6,780 nucleotides of DNA from the NCBI GenBank assembly GCA_030616195.1, contig JAUWXW010000089.1, forward strand, positions 1-6,780, read 5' to 3'. The stretch is from Chloroflexota bacterium (GTDB lineage: Bacteria > Chloroflexota > Dehalococcoidia > RBG-13-53-26). The notes under the pieces are model-generated. The model saw only the letters and a list, made by a program, of their open reading frames with translations, had not been told where the DNA came from and made no database searches. Position 1 is the stretch's first letter, and the number at the start of each line of letters is the position of its first letter. Of the stretch, positions 1 to 5,527 are shown one piece after another. Made by a program: the position numbers and the translations under genes.

Positions 1-7
1 CGGTCAT
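1..7 (-). CDS. 5' end of an unidentified minus-strand gene (partial)
   Basis: Only the first seven bases are inside the window: an ATG (minus strand, positions 7-5) followed by ACC and one more base, so the product would begin Met-Thr. The call rests on the very good Shine-Dalgarno AAAGGAGG on the minus strand (positions 22-15), 7 nt from that ATG. Nothing can be said about the product. The gene is oriented like the zincin-like gene behind it (154-690). The 146 bp between them could hold its own promoter, but I found no convincing -35/-10 pair there. Confidence 0.6.
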
Positions 8-14
8 CGTGGTA

Positions 15-22
15 CCTCCTTT
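15..22 (-). promoter_or_regulatory. strong Shine-Dalgarno (AAAGGAGG)
   Basis: Read on the minus strand, AAAGGAGG lies 7 nt before an ATG at positions 7-5. It is the sole reason for calling a partial gene that runs off the left edge of the window. Confidence 0.65.
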
Positions 23-153
23 CCACTAATTCTCATAGATGAATTCTAGTTCAGTGATGAGCCGCTGTATGCGACTTTTGTCACGGGCGGGAAAAAGAAC
101 CGAGGAATAGTGCCGCCGAATTGCCGCTGAGCCATGTGGAACAGCGTCCCGGG

Positions 154-690
154 CTATACTATGCCTCTCAGCTCTCGTTCTACAACCTCCCTAACCGAAA
201 ATGGCGGCTCGTGTCGATTGAATCTGGCCTCCAGTTTGTGTGCTTGCGCTTCCAACTGAACGCCGTGGTACTGGTACCCGTTCTCGGCCCACATACGTAT
301 ATATAACTCCAAATGTCTCCTCGAACCCAAAATCTGGAACTGGACAACGTGCACCAGCTCGTGGAACAGTATGGAAATCCATGAAGTGGGATTCTGTTGG
401 AAGACCCTTCGAATTACGACGCAATCGATGAAAGCGATCCCGGCAGCCCCGGAGATATCAAGGACCGGGTTTCCCGCCTCCTTTAACTCAGCATAAAACG
501 GGGGATTCGAGATGTGGTCAACGGTGGCCAGCCGGACCGTGTCAAGAGTCCCGCCGTCATAGTAGCCCCGCAGCAACAGCTTTTCGTCGCTCGACAACTG
601 GCGTGAATCGGCTAAGTGCAGATTCCGTTGCTCCCAAAGCCAGGGATGGGATATTTCTAACAGGTAAGGCACCAGTTCATCACCAGACAT
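154..690 (-). CDS. putative zincin-like metalloprotein with HExxH motif (hypothetical)
   Basis: A 178-residue protein of no family I can name. Seen directly: HELVH at residues 110-114 within a hydrophobic helix-like stretch (SILFHELVHVVQFQILG), then an acidic segment with LEAQAH at 146-151. HExxH followed about 33 residues later by a Glu in an E-x-x-A/H setting is the usual gluzincin zinc site, so H110, H114 and E147 are likely ligands and E111 the catalytic base. There is no signal peptide or membrane segment, which suggests a cytoplasmic protein. The N-terminal half (1-105) has no recognisable motif. The start is the ATG at 690, preceded by purine-rich GGAGGGAAGGGGG on the minus strand. It stands alone between a partial gene and the divergent nitroreductase. 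It could be a peptidase or a catalytically idle zincin fold; substrate unknown. Confidence 0.7.
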   Translation of the reverse strand: MSGDELVPYLLEISHPWLWEQRNLHLADSRQLSSDEKLLLRGYYDGGTLDTVRLATVDHISNPPFYAELKEAGNPVLDISGAAGIAFIDCVVIRRVFQQNPTSWISILFHELVHVVQFQILGSRRHLELYIRMWAENGYQYHGVQLEAQAHKLEARFNRHEPPFSVREVVERELRGIV

Positions 691-729
691 CTGGTGTCCC
701 CCTTCCCTCCAAATTCTCTTTCACGTAGA

Positions 730-758
730 ATCATACCAGATAACTTGCATGTTGAAAG
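730..758 (-). promoter_or_regulatory. candidate extended -10 promoter for the zincin-like gene
   Basis: On the minus strand TATGAT (735-730) is preceded by TGG (738-736), giving an extended -10 (TGnTATGAT, 5 of 6 to consensus). The hexamer 17 bp upstream (CTTTCA, 758-753) is a poor -35, as is typical of extended -10 promoters. The predicted start near 723 leaves a leader of about 33 nt before the ATG at 690. Confidence 0.35.
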
Positions 759-823
759 GGGTCTTCACTGGCTTTGAAGCTGTGTAGGGCTTCCTAACAT
801 GCCTGAATAATGAGGAGGCCGAG

Positions 824-1393
824 ATGATTAGACAGTTAATACTAAAGAACAGGAGCTACCGGCGATTTTACCAGGAAACCGCCATCGAGCTTGAGACATT
901 GAGAGAACTTGTCGACCTGGCCAGACTGTCGGCATCAGCAGGCAATGTGCAACCCTTAAAATATATCCTTTCCTGTGATCCCCAGAAGAATGCTTCGATA
1001 TTTCCACATCTGGCCTGGGCCGGCTATCTCCAAGACTGGCCCGGTCCACCGGAAGGGGAAAGGCCGTCAGCGTACATCATCATGCTGGGGGACAAAGAGA
1101 TAAGCCAATCCGTCGGCTGCGACCACGGAATAGCAGCTCAGAGTATTCTCTTAGGGGCGGCAGAGAAGGGTTTAGGCGGCTGCATGATTGGCGCAGTGCA
1201 ACAGGAGGGGCTGCGCCAGGCCCTGGCGATACCATCCCGCTATGACATACTTCTTGTTCTGGCGCTGGGCAAGCCCAAGGAAACGGTAGTGATTGAAACA
1301 GTCGGGCCTACCGGAGACATCAAGTACTGGCGTGACAGTGAGAACGTACACCATGTGCCAAAGCGGCCTCTGGACGACATCATCGTCGGTTAG
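824..1393 (+). CDS. nitroreductase-family FMN-dependent oxidoreductase
   Basis: A 189-residue protein of normal length for a compact nitroreductase. The family uses FMN and NAD(P)H to reduce nitro groups, quinones or other electrophiles, usually as a cytoplasmic homodimer. Seen directly: an N-terminal NRSYRRF segment (residues 9-15) with the arginines and serine that contact FMN phosphate; ASAGNVQP (39-44-area), the second FMN-binding stretch; and GCDHGIAAQSILLGAAEKGLGGCMIGA (98-124), the typical dimer and flavin helix. The tail YWRD...HHVPKRPLDDII (169-187) is shared by a subset of anaerobe nitroreductases. The start ATG has AGGAGG at 813-818, 5 nt upstream. The gene is divergent from the zincin-like gene and followed by 110 bp without coding. 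The physiological substrate cannot be assigned; a link to the downstream sugar-modifying genes is only positional. Confidence 0.9.
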   Translation: MIRQLILKNRSYRRFYQETAIELETLRELVDLARLSASAGNVQPLKYILSCDPQKNASIFPHLAWAGYLQDWPGPPEGERPSAYIIMLGDKEISQSVGCDHGIAAQSILLGAAEKGLGGCMIGAVQQEGLRQALAIPSRYDILLVLALGKPKETVVIETVGPTGDIKYWRDSENVHHVPKRPLDDIIVG

Positions 1394-1408
1394 ATGTGAA
1401 GGTCCGCA

Positions 1409-1446
1409 TGCCGACTGCCAGACCAGGGTCGGTAGCTCTTGATTTT
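1409..1446 (+). terminator. weak candidate terminator after the nitroreductase gene
   Basis: TGCCGAC (1409-1415) can pair with GTCGGTA (1428-1434) as a 7-bp stem including one G-U pair, with a 12-nt loop. A T-rich stretch (CTTGATTTT, 1438-1446) follows a few bases later. The loop is large and the T-tract interrupted and displaced, so this is a possibility only. It fits a break between the nitroreductase and the next unit. Confidence 0.3.
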
Positions 1447-1470
1447 GGGGGCTCGCTAGCAGCGTTTGTT

Positions 1471-1499
1471 CTGGCAATGCGAAAGTGTTACGCTAGTAT
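1471..1499 (+). promoter_or_regulatory. candidate sigma-70-type promoter for the acyltransferase-glycosyltransferase unit
   Basis: CTGGCA (1471-1476, 4 of 6 to TTGACA) and TAGTAT (1494-1499, 4 of 6 to TATAAT) are separated by an ideal 17 bp. The predicted start falls around 1506, on or just before the candidate start codons GTG 1504 and ATG 1516. No Shine-Dalgarno is visible there, so the transcript may be leaderless or nearly so. Confidence 0.4.
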
Positions 1500-1503
1500 G
1501 TAA

Positions 1504-2493
1504 GTGTACAGATACATGAGCTACACGCTTGCTGTAGAGAGCCCAGACAGCCTTACCGCTTCATGGGAGAGTTTGCAGCACCTCAGGTGGGACCACGTCT
1601 TTGTTCTGCCTTGCTGGCTGGAAGCCTGGTGGCGTGAGCTTGGGTCGGGGTCTGATCTCTATTTGTGTGTTGTCAGGGAAGAGGAAATGGTCATCGGCAT
1701 CGCTCCTCTCCTGTTGAAGGACGGAAGGGCGTCCTTTATCGGCAGTCAGGACATTTGTGACTACCTGGACTTTGTGGTGACACCAGGAAGAGAGCAGGAC
1801 TTCTTTGACATCCTGTTCGATAACCTGAGTCAGAGAGGCGTACGTCGTCTGGATCTGAACTGTCTAAGGACCGACTCTGCTGCACTTGCCAGTCTTGTGG
1901 CCACAGCGCGAGACCGAGGATATGAGGTGACTTACGGTCCGGAGGACGTTTCGTTGGAAATCGATTTACCGGCCACCTGGGAAGAATACCTGGGGATGCT
2001 GAATCCAAAACAGAGTGGCGAAGTAAAGCGCAAACTGAGGAGGCTGCAGGAAGCAGGTGACATAGATTACCGCGTTGTCGCTGACAGCGAGGCCGTTCCG
2101 CACACCGTTGACGTCTTTCTAAGGTTACTTCGAGACAGCAGGGCGGATAAGGCGGCTTTTATGACTGCCCAAAGGGAATCCTTCTTCAGGGCCATAGCCA
2201 GGAATATGGCTGAAGCTGGGATCCTGAGATTTGGCCTTCTTCAGCTCAATGCAGCGCCCGTAGCCGCGGTGATGTATTTCGATTGCCATAACAAGGTGTA
2301 CCTCTACAATAGTGGCTACGATCGGCGCTATAGCTCCCTGAGCGTGGGGCTGCTCAGCAAAGTCCTCTGCATCAAGGACAGCATCCAGAGGCGCAAGGTG
2401 ACCTTCGACTTCATGAAGGGAGCTGAAGTATACAAATATCGCTTGGGAGGTAGGGAAATCGCCATCTACGGCTGCCAAATAGCTCTCAAGTAA
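1504..2493 (+). CDS. CelD/BcsL-type (FemAB/GNAT-fold) acyltransferase
   Basis: A 329-residue protein with the layout of the CelD/BcsL or BioF2-like acetyltransferase family, related to FemAB/FemX amino-acyl transferases. These carry two GNAT-like folds and transfer acyl or amino-acyl groups, often onto sugars or peptidoglycan precursors. Seen directly: PCWLEAWWREL (36-46), the family's N-terminal aromatic segment; a first domain to about residue 150; a basic helical linker KQSGEVKRKLRRLQ (169-182); then the family signatures YNSGYDRRYSSLSVG (268-282) and FDFMKGAEVYKYRLG (301-315) in the C-terminal GNAT-like fold. No signal peptide or membrane helix. The start is unsettled: GTG 1504 or ATG 1516 in frame, neither with a Shine-Dalgarno. 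The glycosyltransferase follows closely (14-65 nt depending on its start), so co-transcription is likely and the acceptor may be that enzyme's product. The donor, acyl-CoA or aminoacyl-tRNA, cannot be read from sequence. Confidence 0.82.
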   Translation: MYRYMSYTLAVESPDSLTASWESLQHLRWDHVFVLPCWLEAWWRELGSGSDLYLCVVREEEMVIGIAPLLLKDGRASFIGSQDICDYLDFVVTPGREQDFFDILFDNLSQRGVRRLDLNCLRTDSAALASLVATARDRGYEVTYGPEDVSLEIDLPATWEEYLGMLNPKQSGEVKRKLRRLQEAGDIDYRVVADSEAVPHTVDVFLRLLRDSRADKAAFMTAQRESFFRAIARNMAEAGILRFGLLQLNAAPVAAVMYFDCHNKVYLYNSGYDRRYSSLSVGLLSKVLCIKDSIQRRKVTFDFMKGAEVYKYRLGGREIAIYGCQIALK

Positions 2494-2558
2494 CCTTAAC
2501 TATCCATTTGCATCGTCGACGTAGACCAGTGGAGAAGAGAATTTCACCAGCAGATCAA

Positions 2559-3770
2559 TTGAAGATAGCCATGCTCAGTGTCCATAGCTGCCCCGTGGGG
2601 AATTTGGGGGGGAAGGACACTGGCGGCATGAATGTCTACATCCGGGAGCTGGCCGGCGAGCTGGGGAGGCGGGGGCACTCAGTGGATATCTATACCCGGG
2701 CCCATGACCCGAGGGAGGCCCAGATTGTGGAGTTGGGAAAGGGTGCCCGGCTTATTCATTTGGAAGCAGGAGAGGTTGAGGACATACATAAGCTGGTGGT
2801 CTATTCCTATCTGGACGAGTTTGCTTGCAGTCTGGAGAATTTCAGGAAGCGCCACGGCCTGGAATATGATTTGATACATAGTCATTACTGGCTATCGGGC
2901 TGGGTAGGGAGGCGCATCAAGGACTGGTGGCAGGTTCCCCATATCACCATGTTCCACACGCTGGGTGCAGTCAAAAACGCCATTGGCGTGGGAGAAGATG
3001 ACCCCGAGCTACGGCTACAGACTGAACGGGAACTGGCCACGGGTGGCGACAGCATCATTGCTGCCACGGAGGCAGAAAAGGAGCAGTTGGTCGGCTATTA
3101 CAACGCCCCCGGAGAGGCGATCAGGGTGATCCCTTGCGGCGTGAACTTAGACCTGTTCCAACCAGTGGATAGGGAAATGGCCCGGCAACACCTGGGCTTC
3201 GATGGCGGCAGCATCGCCTTGTTCGTGGGCAGGATCGAGCCGCTTAAGGGCATAGACAGGCTGCTCACGGCGATGGCTTATCTGCACAAGAAAGAGAAGG
3301 TCCGGCTGGTGGTGGTCGGCGGCGACGAGCAAAGCCAACCTGAATTGGAAAGACTGCAATCGCTGGCCCACGACCTAAATATCCAGGATTCAGTTGCCTT
3401 CGCAGGCATGGTGAGGCAGGAAGAGCTGCCTCAATACTACAGCGCGGCCGATGTCTGCATCATTCCCTCTTACTACGAGAGCTTTGGGCTGGTGGCCCTG
3501 GAGTCCCTGGCCTGCGGGACGCCGGTAGTGGCAACCAGGGTGGGAGGCATCGAGAGCGTCGTCTGTCAGGACAAGACCGGGTACGTGGTGAGGGACAATA
3601 ATCCCCACCACCTGGCAGATAAGATAGCTGAGCTTCTTTCAAAACGGGATAGCCGGGCGGAGACTGCTGCGGCAGCTCGGGCAGCAGTTGCCAGATTTAG
3701 CTGGGTGAACGTGGCGGAAGCCATAGTCCAGGAATACGAGGCGGTCCTCAGGGAGTGCGCCACCCGGTGA
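2559..3770 (+). CDS. GT4-family glycosyltransferase, MshA / sucrose-phosphate-synthase-like
   Basis: A retaining GT-B glycosyltransferase of about 403 residues, likely cytosolic, using a nucleotide sugar. With M1 at 2559: N-terminal MKIAMLSVHSCP; the Gly-rich acceptor/donor loop GGKDTGGMNVYIREL (17-31); LIHSHYW (105-111); the donor-site basic residues in GRIEPLKGID (224-233); and the GT4 E-x7-E motif in PSYYESFGLVALE (303-315; Glu 307 and 315), then CGTPVVAT. The GGMNVY loop is shared with MshA, which joins GlcNAc to inositol phosphate, and with sucrose-phosphate synthase; which acceptor is used here is unknown. Start choice: the frame is open upstream to TTG 2508 and GTG 2529, but the extra 17 residues are Arg-rich and unlike the family, whereas TTG 2559 yields the canonical MKIAMLS start. 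No candidate start has a good Shine-Dalgarno. It follows the acyltransferase gene and ends 2 bp from the convergent GNAT gene. Confidence 0.88.
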   Translation: MKIAMLSVHSCPVGNLGGKDTGGMNVYIRELAGELGRRGHSVDIYTRAHDPREAQIVELGKGARLIHLEAGEVEDIHKLVVYSYLDEFACSLENFRKRHGLEYDLIHSHYWLSGWVGRRIKDWWQVPHITMFHTLGAVKNAIGVGEDDPELRLQTERELATGGDSIIAATEAEKEQLVGYYNAPGEAIRVIPCGVNLDLFQPVDREMARQHLGFDGGSIALFVGRIEPLKGIDRLLTAMAYLHKKEKVRLVVVGGDEQSQPELERLQSLAHDLNIQDSVAFAGMVRQEELPQYYSAADVCIIPSYYESFGLVALESLACGTPVVATRVGGIESVVCQDKTGYVVRDNNPHHLADKIAELLSKRDSRAETAAAARAAVARFSWVNVAEAIVQEYEAVLRECATR

Positions 3771-3772
3771 GG

Positions 3773-4705
3773 TTATGCAAGCTTCTTTTCATACCAGAAA
3801 GTGGTCGATGAAGTCTTGAACCCGATAGACTCATAAATGGCGAGGGCAGCTCCGTTCTCGCTGTCCACCGTGAGTTCAACAACTTCGACTCCTCTGCCCT
3901 TGAGATAGGACAGCCCAGCCAGGACCAGCAACTTACCCAGCCCCCTGCCCCGGTATTCCGGGGCCACCCCAAGCATCTGGATGCGGCCTTTGCCGCTGCC
4001 TGGGATTGCCTCCTCTCTCATGACTACCGTTGTCCAACAGTAACCGACATCCTTGCCCTCTTGGCTGACAAAGATTACATCCTTGGGCGAGCAGTTGCTC
4101 ATGTTGAGGCGATACATTATCTCCGCCACATTGTTGGGGTTAAACCCCCAGGTGCCGGCAAAGCATTGATTCTGAATATGAGTCAGCTTATCTTCCTCCC
4201 CACACTCGAGATGGCGGCACAGTGTGGCAACGCGCCTGGAATCCGTCAGGCGAGCCTTGGATATCTGCAGCCTCAACTCAACATGCCGGCGGATAAACGA
4301 AAAACCCAGCTTGCGTAGCAGGCTTCTTGCCGCCCCGTTGTCCTGGGCTACACTCACGTGGGCTACCTGTGCCCCCAACCGTGCCGCACGGCCGAGGGCG
4401 TAAGGAGACAGTGCTGTGGCCAGGCCCCTTCTACGATAGTCAGGGTGTACCACGCAATCCAGCACAACGCGCCTGATACCCAGTTCCGGCGTGACATCCA
4501 TGCAGCCAGCAAGCTTTCCACTTACTTCAGCTATGAACAGGTCTTGTTCGGGAGCATGATTTGGCCGGCTCAGGTACTCGCTCAATAGCCGCGACGAACT
4601 GTAGCGTCCTGCCTGGTCCAGTTTTTCAGCCTCAGAATGCAGCCGGGCATAATCGTTGAAATCATCGGGACGGTAGTTCCGTATGGTGTGGGGAGAATTG
4701 ATCAT
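3773..4705 (-). CDS. tandem-domain GNAT N-acetyltransferase, MshD-like
   Basis: A 310-residue protein with two GNAT folds. Domain 1 (about 5-148) has the acetyl-CoA loop VVHPDYRRRGLATAL (85-99) and NGAARSLLRKLGF (123-135). Domain 2 (about 152-310) has LGVAPEYRGRGLGKLL (245-260) and NGAALAIYESIGF (284-296). Mycothiol synthase MshD has the same size and tandem layout and a similar second domain (NxxF near 178-182, then GYCWTTVV at 221-228 where MshD has a GFHWTK-like strand). It acetylates the cysteinyl amine of Cys-GlcN-Ins with acetyl-CoA. Here the assignment is by architecture and context (MshA-like and PIG-L genes on either side), not proof; other two-domain GNATs exist. The ATG at 4705 has only a weak, distant GAGGAT (4724-4719, 13 nt away). 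The gene is convergent with the glycosyltransferase and divergent from the deacetylase, sharing a promoter dyad with the latter. Confidence 0.85.
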   Translation of the reverse strand: MINSPHTIRNYRPDDFNDYARLHSEAEKLDQAGRYSSSRLLSEYLSRPNHAPEQDLFIAEVSGKLAGCMDVTPELGIRRVVLDCVVHPDYRRRGLATALSPYALGRAARLGAQVAHVSVAQDNGAARSLLRKLGFSFIRRHVELRLQISKARLTDSRRVATLCRHLECGEEDKLTHIQNQCFAGTWGFNPNNVAEIMYRLNMSNCSPKDVIFVSQEGKDVGYCWTTVVMREEAIPGSGKGRIQMLGVAPEYRGRGLGKLLVLAGLSYLKGRGVEVVELTVDSENGAALAIYESIGFKTSSTTFWYEKKLA

Positions 4706-4732
4706 TGCGGTGGAAGATATCCTCAGGCAGCA

Positions 4733-4761
4733 ATTGTAGCAGGCAGGTGGATGTTATACAA
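4733..4761 (-). promoter_or_regulatory. candidate promoter for the GNAT gene (antiparallel to the deacetylase promoter)
   Basis: On the minus strand TTGTAT (4761-4756) is followed after exactly 17 bp by TACAAT (4738-4733, 5 of 6 to consensus). The predicted start near 4726 gives a leader of about 20 nt before the ATG at 4705. It occupies nearly the same DNA as the plus-strand promoter. Confidence 0.5.
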
Positions 4762-4762
4762 T
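4734..4762 (+). promoter_or_regulatory. candidate promoter for the PIG-L deacetylase gene
   Basis: TTGTAG (4734-4739) and TACAAT (4757-4762, 5 of 6 to TATAAT) are separated by 17 bp. The predicted start near 4769 leaves a leader of about 29 nt that contains the AGGAGG Shine-Dalgarno at 4785-4790. Confidence 0.5.
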
Positions 4763-4797
4763 TGGTGGCTAGCGTTTGTGATTGAGGAGGCCTGTCC

Positions 4798-5502
4798 GTG
4801 ACGATCAAGCCAGCTCAAGTGATGGTGGTTACACCGCATCCCGATGACGCAGAATACGGCATTGCCGGAACAGTAGCTCGCTGGGCAGAAGAAGGCAGGG
4901 ATATCATATATGTGGTGTGCACCAATGGAGACAAAGGTACCAGCGATGTCAACGTGAAGCCAGAGGAACTGGTCGTGATTCGAGAGCAGGAGCAACTGGA
5001 CGCAGCCAAGCTGTTGGGAGTGAGGGATGTGGTCTTCCTGCGCCATCATGACCAGGGTCTGGAGGACACCCCCGAGTTCAGAAAGGAGATCGTCCGCCTG
5101 ATAAGGATGTACCGGCCCGAGACCGTAGCCACTGCTGATCCTTACCGGCGCTACATCTGGCACCGGGATCATCGAATTACCGGCCAGGTTACCCTGGACG
5201 CCATCTTCCCCTATGCCAGGGACCGGCTTGCCTACCCAGACCTGCTTGAGCAGGGTCTCCATCCCCATAGGGTTAAGGAGGTTTTGCTGTGGGCTTCGGA
5301 GGACCCAAACTATCGCTCGGACGTCACAAATACCTTTGATCTGAAGATGGCCGCTCTGCGCTGCCACAGGAGCCAGATAGGGCAGACTCCCTACCCAGAA
5401 CTGGAGCTAGAGAAATGGCTCAGAGAGCGGCACAGGCAAATGGCTGAGGGAGAGGCTTTCGAATTGGCGGAGGCCTTTCACCGCGTAGAGATATTTTGGT
5501 AG
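4798..5502 (+). CDS. PIG-L / LmbE-family zinc-dependent deacetylase
   Basis: A 234-residue cytoplasmic-looking protein of the PIG-L (LmbE, MshB, BshB) family, which removes acetyl groups from GlcNAc-type sugars using a divalent metal. Seen directly: PHPDDAE (13-19), giving metal ligands H14 and D17 and the likely base D16; TNGDKG (42-47); IREQEQLDAAKLLGV (61-75), the family helix; HRDH (122-125), with H125 the third metal ligand; and a C-terminal LKMAALRCHRSQI (182-194) with a conserved His. All expected catalytic residues are present. Its length matches BshB-type and general PIG-L enzymes better than the longer MshB. The GTG start is supported by AGGAGG at 4785-4790, 7 nt upstream. It is divergent from the MshD-like GNAT and close to the MshA-like GT4, suggesting it deacetylates a GlcNAc-containing product, but the substrate is inferred. 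Confidence 0.93.
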   Translation: MTIKPAQVMVVTPHPDDAEYGIAGTVARWAEEGRDIIYVVCTNGDKGTSDVNVKPEELVVIREQEQLDAAKLLGVRDVVFLRHHDQGLEDTPEFRKEIVRLIRMYRPETVATADPYRRYIWHRDHRITGQVTLDAIFPYARDRLAYPDLLEQGLHPHRVKEVLLWASEDPNYRSDVTNTFDLKMAALRCHRSQIGQTPYPELELEKWLRERHRQMAEGEAFELAEAFHRVEIFW

Positions 5503-5527
5503 CCGAGTCCCCTTGCGGAAAACCCAG

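Larger units (their letters stand above)
4731..4764. repeat. perfect 8-bp inverted repeat spanning the divergent promoter region
   Basis: CAATTGTA (4731-4738) and its exact complement TACAATTG (4757-4764) are separated by 18 bp, making a 34-bp dyad centred in the 92-bp gap between the divergent GNAT and deacetylase genes. The arms coincide with the -35 and -10 elements of both predicted promoters. The symmetry may simply reflect paired promoters, or may also be an operator for a dimeric regulator. Confidence 0.6.

Noticed and set aside
768..796. possible nitroreductase promoter (TTGAAG with TAACAT)
   Set aside because: The spacing is only 15 bp and both hexamers are imperfect, so it is too weak to annotate.
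747..802. 7-bp inverted repeat GCATGTT / AACATGC upstream of the nitroreductase
   Set aside because: The arms are short and 42 bp apart in a 133-bp gap, and they do not align with promoter elements; chance pairing is likely.
2508..5502. naming the genes mshA, mshB and mshD outright
   Set aside because: Family membership is clear but substrate is not: GT4, PIG-L and GNAT are large families, the deacetylase is shorter than MshB and no MshC is present.
5503..5527. possible shared terminator between deacetylase and hydrolase genes
   Set aside because: Only a 3-bp CCG/CGG stem can be drawn and there is no T-tract.
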